Part shown: positions 30,967 through 39,403 of the stretch, piece by piece
How positions within the stretch are numbered: the stretch's first letter is position 1
Layout of the letters: every line of letters starts with the position of its first letter
Source of the DNA: Thauera terpenica 58Eu
GTDB lineage: Bacteria; Pseudomonadota; Gammaproteobacteria; Burkholderiales; Rhodocyclaceae
Assembly (NCBI RefSeq): GCF_000443165.1
Contig: NZ_ATJV01000059.1
Coordinates: 157,761-221,760 of the forward strand
DNA length: 64,000 bases
Direction of reading: 5' to 3'
Notes under the pieces: model-generated
Told to the model about the DNA's origin: nothing
Databases searched by the model: none
What the model saw: the letters and a program-made list of their open reading frames with translations, nothing else
Position numbers and translations under genes: made by a program

Positions 30967-31863
30967 TCAGACACGATGCATGAGCTCCACAAAAACGCGC
31001 TCGAGGTCAGGCTCGCCCAAGGCCATCTCGCGCAAGCCCGCGCCCGCTTCACGCAAGCGCGCCAGCACGGCTTCAACCTCGGTGTAGCTGTCGAAATCGA
31101 ACTCCACCCAACCGTCATCATTGGCACGACCACCGAGCGCAAGCGCGACTTCGGTGTGCTCGACATTGACGCGCAGACTGTGGGTGGCAAAACGACGCAA
31201 CAGATTATCCGTCGTATCCAGGGCCACCAGCTTGCCGGCCTTGAGCATGGCAATGCGCCCACACAAGGTCTCGGCTTCTTCGAGGTAGTGCGTGGTCAGC
31301 ACGATGGTATGGCCGTCGCGATTGAGCTCACGCACGAATTGCCACAGCCCCTGGCGCAGTTCCACATCCACCCCCGCAGTGGGCTCGTCGAGCACGATCA
31401 CCGGCGGCCGGTGCACCAGCGCCTGAGCGACCAGCACGCGCCGCTTCATGCCGCCCGACAAGGTACGCATGTTCGCGCCCGCCTTGTGGCTCAGGTCCAG
31501 GCGGGCAAGGACTTCATCGATCCAGTCGTCGTTGTTGCGGATGCCGAAATAACCTGACTGAATGCGCAGCAGCTCGCGCACCGAGAAGAAGGGATCGAAC
31601 ACCAGCTCCTGCGGCACGACGCCAAGATTTCGCCTGGCCTCGCGATAGTCACTGACGACGTCGTGACCCATGATCTCGAGCACACCACTGTCTGGCCGCA
31701 CCAGGCCGGCGAGCGCTGAAATGAGCGTGGTCTTGCCGGCCCCATTGGGGCCGAGCAGGCCGAAAAACTCGCCCTGCTCGATCTCGAGATCGACCCCAGC
31801 GAGCGCCGTGAGCGCGCCATAGTTCTTGGTGACGGCCCGGACGCGGATTGCCGGCATGGTCAT
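30967..31863 (-). CDS. ABC transporter ATP-binding protein (YadG-like)
   Basis: A 298-residue ATPase with Walker A LLGPNGAGKTTLIS (near residue 37), Q-loop VPQELVFDPFFSV, the signature LSGGMKRRVLVAQ, Walker B PPVIVLDEPTAGVD and the switch His in TTHYLEEA. A C-terminal extension of about 75 residues is typical of exporter ATPases. It overlaps the STAS gene by 4 bp and precedes the permease gene by 52 bp. Confidence 0.92.
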   Translation of the reverse strand: MTMPAIRVRAVTKNYGALTALAGVDLEIEQGEFFGLLGPNGAGKTTLISALAGLVRPDSGVLEIMGHDVVSDYREARRNLGVVPQELVFDPFFSVRELLRIQSGYFGIRNNDDWIDEVLARLDLSHKAGANMRTLSGGMKRRVLVAQALVHRPPVIVLDEPTAGVDVELRQGLWQFVRELNRDGHTIVLTTHYLEEAETLCGRIAMLKAGKLVALDTTDNLLRRFATHSLRVNVEHTEVALALGGRANDDGWVEFDFDSYTEVEAVLARLREAGAGLREMALGEPDLERVFVELMHRV

Positions 31864-32153
31864 CCGGTCGGCTCCAGCGGCAACAGGCTGTCGACACCGT
31901 ACAAGGCGGCCAGACTGACCAGCCCGGCTGGCAGATTACGCACCGTGATCGTCTGTCCCGCACCACGCGCAGCACGCACCCAGTCCAGAATCAGCGCCAG
32001 CGCCGCCGAATCAGCCTCTGTCACCGCCGCCAGATCGACAAGCAGCGGGCCCTTGAGCGCCATGCGCCGCCCCTCCGCGAGCGCCTCAGTGCACGTGAAC
32101 ATCGTCAGTGCACCCTGTGGTGCAAAACTCAGCGGCAAGACGGCAGCGCTCAT
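31860..32153 (-). CDS. mlaB: STAS-domain protein MlaB
   Basis: A 97-residue STAS-domain protein that binds the MlaF ATPase and stabilises the MlaFEDB complex. The typical core is LVDLAAVTEADSAALALILDWVRAA, with DSAALA as the conserved loop. It overlaps mlaC by 4 bp at its start and the next ABC gene by 4 bp at its end. Confidence 0.88.
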   Translation of the reverse strand: MSAAVLPLSFAPQGALTMFTCTEALAEGRRMALKGPLLVDLAAVTEADSAALALILDWVRAARGAGQTITVRNLPAGLVSLAALYGVDSLLPLEPTG

Positions 32154-32782
32154 GAATGCTGCTGCTCGGCCTCGAGCGAACGATTCTTCGCCTCGAGCGA
32201 CTTGAGCAAGCCCTCCACGCCACCGCTGCGAACCTCATCTGCGAAGCTGCTGCGATAAGTGGTGACGAGACTGACGCCAGCGACGATCACATCGAACACC
32301 TTCCAGCCTGCTTCCGACTGCTCCAGCATGTAGTCAATGCCTATGGGCTGCGCACCGCTCTGATGCACTTCGGTCCGCACCTGCACACGCTTGTCGGTGG
32401 CGGCAAAACGGGCCGGCTTGAAGGCGACGGTCTGGTCACGATACTGCGTCAGCGCATTCGAGTAAGTGCGCACCAGCAAGGTGCGGAAAGCCTCGGTGAG
32501 GCGGACTTGCTGCTCGGCGGAGGCGTCGCGCCAGTCGCGGCCGACAGCCAGCATGGTCATGCGCCGAAAGTCGAAGTGCGGCAGCACCTTGGCATCAACC
32601 AACTCCATCACGCGATGCTTCTCACCAGCCCGTAGCGCCTCGTCTGCACGCACGATCTCGAGCACCTCGTTGGTGACCTCGCGCACCAGCACATCGGGCG
32701 CCTGCTGCGCCGAAGCCTGCGCCAGCGGCAGCAGCGCGGCGACGAGCACACAGCACAGGGTAATCAACTTCCTGAAACTCAT
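32150..32782 (-). CDS. mlaC: Periplasmic phospholipid-binding protein MlaC
   Basis: Shuttles phospholipids between the outer-membrane MlaA complex and inner-membrane MlaFEDB. The 210-residue protein has a signal peptide (LITLCCVLVAALLPLAQASA, cut near residue 25) and the family segments VLPHFDFRRMTMLAVGRDWRDA and LLVRTYSNALTQYRDQTV, ending with FDVIVAGVSLVTTYRSSFADEV. It starts 1 bp after mlaA. Confidence 0.93.
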   Translation of the reverse strand: MSFRKLITLCCVLVAALLPLAQASAQQAPDVLVREVTNEVLEIVRADEALRAGEKHRVMELVDAKVLPHFDFRRMTMLAVGRDWRDASAEQQVRLTEAFRTLLVRTYSNALTQYRDQTVAFKPARFAATDKRVQVRTEVHQSGAQPIGIDYMLEQSEAGWKVFDVIVAGVSLVTTYRSSFADEVRSGGVEGLLKSLEAKNRSLEAEQQHS

Positions 32783-32783
32783 T

Positions 32784-33650
32784 TCACTCTCCCGTTTGCA
32801 TCACAAGGCTGGCGAGTCGCTCGCCGTTCACGTTGTCGCCGCCAATGTCATTGAACTCAAGGCGCTCGACCGCGGCCGTCGCGGCGGTATCGACCTCGTC
32901 TCCGAGTGCGGGTGCCCGACGCGCGTCAAAATCATCGTACTCACGCATCACGTTGCCATCTGAAATCTTGTATCGACGTTGCTGAAGATAGAAGTCTCGC
33001 GAGTAGGCGTATTTGTCTATCGTCGCCTCCTCCAGGGTTTTCCCGGCGCCAAGGAAGGTGGAGCGAACATGTGTGATACGCAGCGCGGTATAGCTGTTGC
33101 GCGTCGGCACATGATCAAGCTGCCAGGGGTTGCGCCCCACGTAATCGACCGGCAAGGCCGCCGCATCACGCACGGTCCGCGGCCCGAAGAAGGGCAGCAC
33201 GATGTACGCGCCCTCACCGACCCCCCAGCGCCCCAGGGTCTGACCGAGATCCTCGTCATGCTTTGGCAGCCCCATCTCGGTGGCGATGTCGATCACACCC
33301 AGCAAGCCGAAAGTCGAATTGAAGGCGAAGCGCATCATGTCCGTCAGACCGTCAGCCACCTTGCCCTGCAACAGGTTATTGAGGCCGATCCACGGGTCTT
33401 CGAGGTTGCCGATGAAATTGCCCACTCCACTGCGCACGAAGCTGGGGAGCACAAATTCATAGGCCTGGGCGGCGGGCTTGACGACCACCTTGTCGAGCTG
33501 CTCATTGAAGCCGAACATGGCGCGGTTGTAGCCTTCGAGCGGGTCGCCGGGATTGCCCGTCGAGGCGCATCCGCTCAGCAAGACCACCGAAGCCGCGAGG
33601 GCAAGCGCAGGCTTGCGCGCTGCGCCTGAAGCGGAAATCAGAGCATTCAT
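32784..33650 (-). CDS. mlaA: Outer-membrane lipid asymmetry lipoprotein MlaA (VacJ)
   Basis: The outer-membrane component that removes phospholipids from the outer leaflet. The 288-residue lipoprotein has the lipobox LLSGC (Cys28). DPLEGYNRAMFGFNEQLDKVVVKP, VGNFIGNLEDPWIGLNNLLQG and GVGEGAYIVLPFFGPRTVRD are the family hallmarks. Here it is inside the mla operon between mlaD and mlaC, whereas in E. coli it is unlinked. Confidence 0.95.
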   Translation of the reverse strand: MNALISASGAARKPALALAASVVLLSGCASTGNPGDPLEGYNRAMFGFNEQLDKVVVKPAAQAYEFVLPSFVRSGVGNFIGNLEDPWIGLNNLLQGKVADGLTDMMRFAFNSTFGLLGVIDIATEMGLPKHDEDLGQTLGRWGVGEGAYIVLPFFGPRTVRDAAALPVDYVGRNPWQLDHVPTRNSYTALRITHVRSTFLGAGKTLEEATIDKYAYSRDFYLQQRRYKISDGNVMREYDDFDARRAPALGDEVDTAATAAVERLEFNDIGGDNVNGERLASLVMQTGE

Positions 33651-33683
33651 TGTTGTTATTCTCCAGCAGTGTGCGGTAACAAT

Positions 33684-34154
33684 TTACTGGGCCGCAGGCG
33701 CAGCCGCCTTGTCGAACAGGAACTGACCGATGAGCTTCTCGAGCACCACCGCGGACTGGGTCAGGAGCACACGGTCGCCGTCTTTCAGGGGTTCGACGTC
33801 GGCACCCGCATCCAGACCGATGTACTGCTCTCCGAGCAGACCGGAGGTCAGGATGGACGCCGAGCTGTCCGCCGGAAACTCGAAACGCTTGTCGATTTCC
33901 ATCTGCACCAGCGCACGGTAGCTGTCGCTGTCGAAACGGATCGCCTGCACGCGCCCGATGAGCACTCCCGCACTCTTGACCGGGGCGCGCACCTTGAGCC
34001 CGCCGATGTTGTCGAAGGGCGCCTCGATACGATAGGTCTCGCTCGCGTTGAGCGCAGAGAAGTTGGCGACCTTGAAGGCCAGAAAAGCCAGTGCAGCGAA
34101 GCCGATGGCCACGAAAATGCCGACCCACAGGTCGAGTGCGGTACGACTCATCAT
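33684..34154 (-). CDS. mlaD: MCE-domain protein MlaD
   Basis: A membrane-anchored hexameric MCE protein of the Mla transporter. The 156-residue protein has an N-terminal helix (LWVGIFVAIGFAALAFLAFKV) and one MCE domain with FDNIGGLKVRAPVKSAGVLIGRV and LTSGLLGEQYIGLDAG. The start ATG overlaps the mlaE stop as TAATG, with GGGG 5 nt upstream; a second ATG follows immediately. Confidence 0.94.
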   Translation of the reverse strand: MMSRTALDLWVGIFVAIGFAALAFLAFKVANFSALNASETYRIEAPFDNIGGLKVRAPVKSAGVLIGRVQAIRFDSDSYRALVQMEIDKRFEFPADSSASILTSGLLGEQYIGLDAGADVEPLKDGDRVLLTQSAVVLEKLIGQFLFDKAAAPAAQ

Positions 34155-34954
34155 TAACCCCGGAACATGAAAGAGGTGAGTACAAAATCGAGGGCCAGAA
34201 TGACCAGGGCCGAAGTCACAACAGTGCGGGTGATGGCACGCGACACACCTTCGGCCGTGGGCTTGCAATCGTAGCCTTCAAACACCGCAATCAGCGACAC
34301 CACCACACCGAACACGAAGGACTTGATCACGCCATTGAGCACGTCGTACTCGAACTCGACCGTGGCCTGCATCTGTGACCAGAAGGCGCCATCATCGACG
34401 CCGATGACCACGACCGTGATCAGCCAGCCGCCAAAGATGCCCATCGCCGAAAACAGCGCAGCGAGCAAGGGCATGGCCAGCACGCCGGCCCAGAAGCGCG
34501 GCGCAACCACACGCGCCAGCGGGTCGACCGCCATCATGTCCATCGCCTTGAGCTGCTCGGTGGTCTTCATCAGCCCGATCTCGGCAGTAATTGCCGAACC
34601 CGCACGACTGGCGAACAGCAAGCCCGCAATCACCGGCCCGAGTTCGCGCAACAATGACAGGGCCACCATCACCCCCACCGCATCGGCCGAACCGTAGCGC
34701 TGCAAGATGTCGTAGCCCTGCAAGCCAAGCACCAGCCCGACAAACAGTCCGGACACGGTGATGATCAGCAATGAGAGTACACCGCTGAAAAACAGTTCGC
34801 GAATGGTCAGATGGATGCGGCGCAGCGACTGACCGGAGGCCAGCAACACGGCAAACAGGAAGCGGGTGATGAAACCGAGCCGCCAGATACCATTGATGGT
34901 GAGCTCGCCGATGTGGCGCAGGCCACCGACGATGCCGGCAATCAGTCCGTTCAT
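34154..34954 (-). CDS. mlaE: Phospholipid ABC transporter permease MlaE
   Basis: The 266-residue permease of the Mla system, with five or six membrane helices. Conserved signatures are GLVLGLQGYDILQRYGSADAVG, ALSLLRELGPVIAGLLFASRAGSAITAEIGLMK and the C-terminal GYDCKPTAEGVSRAITRTVV. It is translationally coupled to mlaF (4-bp overlap) and mlaD (TAATG). Confidence 0.96.
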   Translation of the reverse strand: MNGLIAGIVGGLRHIGELTINGIWRLGFITRFLFAVLLASGQSLRRIHLTIRELFFSGVLSLLIITVSGLFVGLVLGLQGYDILQRYGSADAVGVMVALSLLRELGPVIAGLLFASRAGSAITAEIGLMKTTEQLKAMDMMAVDPLARVVAPRFWAGVLAMPLLAALFSAMGIFGGWLITVVVIGVDDGAFWSQMQATVEFEYDVLNGVIKSFVFGVVVSLIAVFEGYDCKPTAEGVSRAITRTVVTSALVILALDFVLTSFMFRG

Positions 34955-35772
34955 GGGAGCCTCACGTCGAGCAGGCTGTCGATCGGCGGTGCAGGGTAAT
35001 GGAAGGGCACAGGGCCATCAGCCTCGGCGTTGACGAACTGATGAACAAAGGGATCGCTCGAGGCGCGGATCTCGTCGGGCGTGCCGCGCGCCACGATGCG
35101 CCCGTCCGCAACGAAGTACAGGTAGTCGACAATCTCGAGCGACTCATGCACATCGTGCGTGACCATGATCGAACTGGCGCCGAGCGCATCATTGAGCCGT
35201 CGAATGAGCTGCCCGACGATGGCCAGCGAAATCGGGTCCAGCCCGGCGAAAGGCTCGTCGTACAGTACCAGCATCGGATCGAGCGCCACCGCACGCGCCA
35301 GAGCCACCCGCCGCGCCATGCCGCCGGACAGCTCACCCGGGCGCAGACCGGCCGCACCGCGCAGACCCACCGCCTGCAACTTCATCAACACCAGATCACT
35401 GATCACCGCAGGCGACAGGTCGGTGTGCTCGCGCAAGGGAAAGGCGACATTGTCGAATACGCTCATGTCGGTAAACAGCGCACCGAACTGAAACAGCATC
35501 CCCATGCGCCGGCGCAGCGCATACAGCGCGCTGCCGCCCAGCTTGCCGACATCCTGACCATCGACTTCGACCACACCCGCACTTGCCTTCAACTGACCGC
35601 CGATCAGACGCAGCAGCGTGGTCTTGCCGCAGCCGCTGCCGCCCATGATCGCCACCACCTGGCCGCGATGCACATTCAGGTCGATGCCGCTGAGCACCGA
35701 ACGCTCGCCATAGGCGAAGTGGACATCGCGCAAGGAAACGAGAGGGGGGGCACGATCGTCTGTGTTGGCCAC
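34951..35772 (-). CDS. mlaF: Phospholipid ABC transporter ATPase MlaF
   Basis: A 273-residue ATPase with Walker A IMGGSGCGKTTLLR (near residue 45), signature LSGGMARRVALARA, Walker B PMLVLYDEPFAGLDP and switch region MVTHDVHES. It heads the minus-strand mlaF-E-D-A-C-B string, which continues with an ABC-2 pair, ibaG and murA. Weak promoter-like sequence lies in the 191-bp divergent gap upstream. Confidence 0.95.
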   Translation of the reverse strand: MANTDDRAPPLVSLRDVHFAYGERSVLSGIDLNVHRGQVVAIMGGSGCGKTTLLRLIGGQLKASAGVVEVDGQDVGKLGGSALYALRRRMGMLFQFGALFTDMSVFDNVAFPLREHTDLSPAVISDLVLMKLQAVGLRGAAGLRPGELSGGMARRVALARAVALDPMLVLYDEPFAGLDPISLAIVGQLIRRLNDALGASSIMVTHDVHESLEIVDYLYFVADGRIVARGTPDEIRASSDPFVHQFVNAEADGPVPFHYPAPPIDSLLDVRLP

Positions 35773-35963
35773 GGCTTACGTCTTTGATTGAGAACCGCTC
35801 ATTCTAGCAGAGGCAGACACACCAGCTCAGCATGGTGCTGCATTGCAACAGCACAACTACCGCACAGCGGGCGAAAAAACCACTGGGGTCCCGCCCCTGC
35901 GATCAGCTCAAATTATGGCATAAGGATATTTTCTTTTATCATAAATGCGTTTAGCATTCCCGC
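35773..35963. promoter_or_regulatory. Divergent promoter region between mlaF and the secretin gene
   Basis: The last 55 bp before the secretin gene are unusually AT-rich for this genome and include TATCAT (35937-35942) as a possible -10 for the plus strand, without a clear -35. On the minus strand TAGAAT lies about 35 bp before mlaF. Both are tentative. Confidence 0.35.
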
Positions 35964-37679
35964 ATGAGCTTACGTATCGCCTGCCGCACCGCGCTGACGG
36001 CCCTTCTGTGCACACTGATGCTGGAAGGCTGCACGGGGCTCGGCAGCCATCAGGCACCCACCGGTCATCTTGACACGACAGCGCACGCAGGCACTTCCGT
36101 GGCAGCAGTTCCGACTCCCCACAGCGCCCCCCCGCACGACACCGCCGCTACCCCAGCCGCCGCTGTCACCCCGGCCCCGCCAGCGGCCAGGCTCGAGGCT
36201 CCGGAAAAAACCTATTCAGTCGCGGTACACAACATCCCGGTAGCGCAACTCCTGCTTGCCATAGGCCGTGACGCCGAGCTCAACCTCGACCTGCACGAAG
36301 GCATCGAAGGTCGCGTCACGCTCAATGCCATCGACCAGACGCTGGCTCAGCTGCTTGCCCGCGTTGCGCGCCAGGCGCCGATCCGCTACGAGATCGTCGC
36401 CAATCTCCTCAGCGTTCGTCCGGACTCACCCTTCGTACGCAGCTACGCCCTCGACTACGTCAACCTGAGTCGCACGATGCGCGGCACGGTCGCCACCAGC
36501 ACCCAGATAGCGACCAGCGGCAGCGGTGCCGACGGTCGCAGCAACGCCGCCGGCAACACCTCGGTCACCCAGATCGAAACCCGCTCGAACAACGACTTCT
36601 GGCAATCCGTGTTGAGCAACATCCGCGCCGTGCTCGCCGACAGCAGCAAGGCCGGGCCGCGCTGCGGCACTGAAGATGGCACGGACTGCCACGACAGCGA
36701 CATCATGATCAACCGCGAGAGCGGACTGGTGATGGTGCGCGCCACTGCCCGCCAGCACGAACAGCTCGCGGCCTTCATCGACGCCGTGCAGCGCGCCTCG
36801 CGCCGCCAGGTCATGATCGAGGCCACCATCGTCGAAGTGACGCTGGCCGACGGCTACAAGCAAGGTGTCGACTGGACCCGCCTCGGTCTGCCGGGATGGA
36901 ACATCCGCCCGCGCGGCAGCGCAGGAGCAGGCACCCCCGCGCCGACGCTGAGTTATGCCTCGGGCAGCACCGAGCTCAAGCTCGAACTACTCGAGACCTT
37001 TGGCACCGTGAAGGTGTTGTCGAGCCCACGCCTGTCGGTGCTGAACAACCAGACCGCGATGCTCAAGGTGGTGGAGGAATACGTGTATTTCCTCGTCGAT
37101 GCCTCCACCACCCAATACGGCGACAGCGAGCGCGAAAAGATCACCGCCACCACCACGCCACAGTCCGTGTCCGTGGGCATGGTCATGTCGGTGACGCCAC
37201 AGATCAGCGCCACTGGCGACATCACCCTCAATGTGCGCCCGACCATCTCCGGCATCTCCGGTTTCAAGGATGACCCCAACCCCTCGCTACGCAACATCCC
37301 CAACCGTGTTCCGCAGATTCGCACGCGTGAAATCGAATCAATGCTGCGCCTGCGCAGCGGCGAGATCGCCGTCCTCGGCGGCCTCATGGAGGACCGCATC
37401 GATCACGACACCGGCCGCATCCCGCTGCTGGGCGACGTGCCCGTGCTGGGCGAGCTGTTCACCCGCCGGGACAACGCCGTTCGCCGCACCGAGCTGCTGA
37501 TTTTCCTGCGTCCCTTGCTGATCGAAGATCCGGGCATCGACGGTGACTACGCGAGCTACGCCGCACACCTGCCAGGTCCTGAGTTTCTCGTCTCCGCGCC
37601 CTCGCCCGGCCAACGCAATCTGCCCTCCGTGCCCCTGCGTCCGCTGCTTCTGCCTGCACAACCCGGAGCCGGCCAATGA
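35964..37679 (+). CDS. mshL: MshL-like secretin lipoprotein of an MSHA-type pilus system
   Basis: A 571-residue outer-membrane secretin. A lipoprotein signal with lipobox LMLEGC (Cys23) is followed by a Thr/Pro/Ala-rich linker, a short secretin N-domain (about residues 85-155), a Ser/Thr/Asn-rich loop, and the secretin channel domain (about 270-525) with VLSSPRLSVLNNQTAMLKV and VPVLGELFTRRDN. The lipid anchor and N-domain fit MshL rather than GspD or PilQ. It overlaps the ATPase gene by 4 bp and is the first gene of a nine-gene string. Confidence 0.85.
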   Translation: MSLRIACRTALTALLCTLMLEGCTGLGSHQAPTGHLDTTAHAGTSVAAVPTPHSAPPHDTAATPAAAVTPAPPAARLEAPEKTYSVAVHNIPVAQLLLAIGRDAELNLDLHEGIEGRVTLNAIDQTLAQLLARVARQAPIRYEIVANLLSVRPDSPFVRSYALDYVNLSRTMRGTVATSTQIATSGSGADGRSNAAGNTSVTQIETRSNNDFWQSVLSNIRAVLADSSKAGPRCGTEDGTDCHDSDIMINRESGLVMVRATARQHEQLAAFIDAVQRASRRQVMIEATIVEVTLADGYKQGVDWTRLGLPGWNIRPRGSAGAGTPAPTLSYASGSTELKLELLETFGTVKVLSSPRLSVLNNQTAMLKVVEEYVYFLVDASTTQYGDSEREKITATTTPQSVSVGMVMSVTPQISATGDITLNVRPTISGISGFKDDPNPSLRNIPNRVPQIRTREIESMLRLRSGEIAVLGGLMEDRIDHDTGRIPLLGDVPVLGELFTRRDNAVRRTELLIFLRPLLIEDPGIDGDYASYAAHLPGPEFLVSAPSPGQRNLPSVPLRPLLLPAQPGAGQ

Positions 37680-39403
37680 ATGCGCCCTTGAACGCCCCGT
37701 TGAACGCTGCCCTGCCCATCGGCCAGCTGCTGCTCGAGGCCCGCCTCATCGGCGCCGACCAATTGCGTGTCGCCCTGCACGAACAGCAACGGCGCAAGCG
37801 CCCGCTTGGCCAGGTGCTGGTCGAGCTCGGCTTTCTCAGCGACACCGCCCTGCGTGACGCACTTGCCAGCCATTGCGGCCACGTCAGCGTAGACCTCAGC
37901 GACACGCTCGCCGATCCCGCCGCGGTGGCACTCATACCGCAAGCCCTGGCCACCCGGCATCAACTACTGGCGCTGCAATACCGTGCGGCCGAGCGCCACC
38001 TCATCGTCGCCACGGCCAGGATCAATGACCTGATCGCGCTTGACCGCCTGCAGGCCGAGCTCGGCCCCGACATCCAGGTCGAGCTGCGCCTTGCCGCCGA
38101 CGCCGAGCTCAAGCGCGCCATCGAGCGCCACTATGGTCAGGCGGTGGCGATCGACGACATCGTGCGCGAGATCGAGCAGCGCGACAGTCGCGGCGAGGCC
38201 CGCATCGGCGCTGGCGCGCGCGATGGCCAGGCGGTGATACGACTGGTCGATGCCATGCTGGCAGAAGCCGTTGCACGCGGCGCCTCCGACCTCCACTTCG
38301 AACCCGAAGCCGGTTTTCTGCGCCTTCGCCTGCGCATCGACGGCACCCTGCGTCAGGTGCGCGCCCTGCACAAGTCCTTCTGGCCCGAGCTCGCAGTCCG
38401 TCTCAAGGTCATGGCCGGGCTCGACATTGCCGAATCACGCTGCCCGCAGGACGGTCGCATCTCACTGGCGATCGCCGGCCGGCCGATCGATTTCCGCGTC
38501 GCCACCCAGCCCACGCTGCACGGCGAGAACATCGTGCTGCGCATCCTCGACCGCGAGAAAGGCATCGTGCCGCTGGCCGCGCTCGGTCTGAGCCCTGCGC
38601 AGCGCAGCACGCTCGAGCACATGCTGTCACGCCCGGAAGGCCTGATCCTGGTAACCGGCCCCACGGGCAGCGGCAAGACCACCACGCTGTATTCCATGCT
38701 CAACCACCTCAACACCGAGGCGGTCAACATCATGACCCTGGAAGACCCGGTCGAGTATCCGATGGCGCAGATTCGCCAGACTGCGATCGGAGAGGGCACG
38801 CGCCTGGGCTTTGCCGACGGCGTGCGCGCCCTGCTGCGACAGGATCCGGACATCCTGCTCGTGGGCGAGATCCGCGACGCCGACACCGCGCAGATGGCCT
38901 TGCGTGCGGCCCTGACCGGGCACCAGGTGTTCGCCACCCTGCACGCCAACTCCGCGCTGGGCGCGATCCCGCGCCTGCTTGACATCGGCCTGCGCGCCGA
39001 CCTGCTCGCCGGCAACCTGTCCGGCATCATCGCCCAGCGCCTGGTGCGCTGCCTGTGTCCGGCCTGTCGCAAGGAAGCCAGCGCGACGGCGGACGAAGCC
39101 CACCTGCTCGGTCTGCCTGCCGACGCGCCGCCGCTGTTCGTGCCAGTCGGTTGCGCGGCGTGCGACTTCAGCGGCTACCGTGGTCGCCGCGCGATCATGG
39201 AGTTGCTGCACATCGACGCCGCGCTCGACGAACACATCGGCAGCGGCCTGGGCAGCTTGCGCGCGCTGTTACGCACGCGCCATCACCTCAGCCTCGCCGA
39301 CGACGGCGTACGCCGTGTGCTCGACGGCACCACCTCGGTGGCCGAACTCGCACGCGTCGTGGACCTCGTCGCGCACGCCACCGAAAGGGAACGGAATACA
39401 TGA
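37676..39403 (+). CDS. mshE: MshE-like pilus assembly ATPase
   Basis: A 575-residue GspE/PilB-family ATPase that would power assembly of this pseudopilus. The N-domain (residues about 13-65) is an MshEN domain: PIGQLLLEARLIGADQL...LGQVLVELGFLSDTALRDAL, the tandem pattern shown in MshE to bind cyclic di-GMP. The core has Walker A TGPTGSGKTTTL (near 325), Asp box TLEDPVEYP, Walker B DILLVGEIRD, His box ATLHANSA and the zinc site CLCPAC...CAAC. It overlaps its neighbours by 4 bp on both sides. Confidence 0.88.
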   Translation: MNAPLNAPLNAALPIGQLLLEARLIGADQLRVALHEQQRRKRPLGQVLVELGFLSDTALRDALASHCGHVSVDLSDTLADPAAVALIPQALATRHQLLALQYRAAERHLIVATARINDLIALDRLQAELGPDIQVELRLAADAELKRAIERHYGQAVAIDDIVREIEQRDSRGEARIGAGARDGQAVIRLVDAMLAEAVARGASDLHFEPEAGFLRLRLRIDGTLRQVRALHKSFWPELAVRLKVMAGLDIAESRCPQDGRISLAIAGRPIDFRVATQPTLHGENIVLRILDREKGIVPLAALGLSPAQRSTLEHMLSRPEGLILVTGPTGSGKTTTLYSMLNHLNTEAVNIMTLEDPVEYPMAQIRQTAIGEGTRLGFADGVRALLRQDPDILLVGEIRDADTAQMALRAALTGHQVFATLHANSALGAIPRLLDIGLRADLLAGNLSGIIAQRLVRCLCPACRKEASATADEAHLLGLPADAPPLFVPVGCAACDFSGYRGRRAIMELLHIDAALDEHIGSGLGSLRALLRTRHHLSLADDGVRRVLDGTTSVAELARVVDLVAHATERERNT

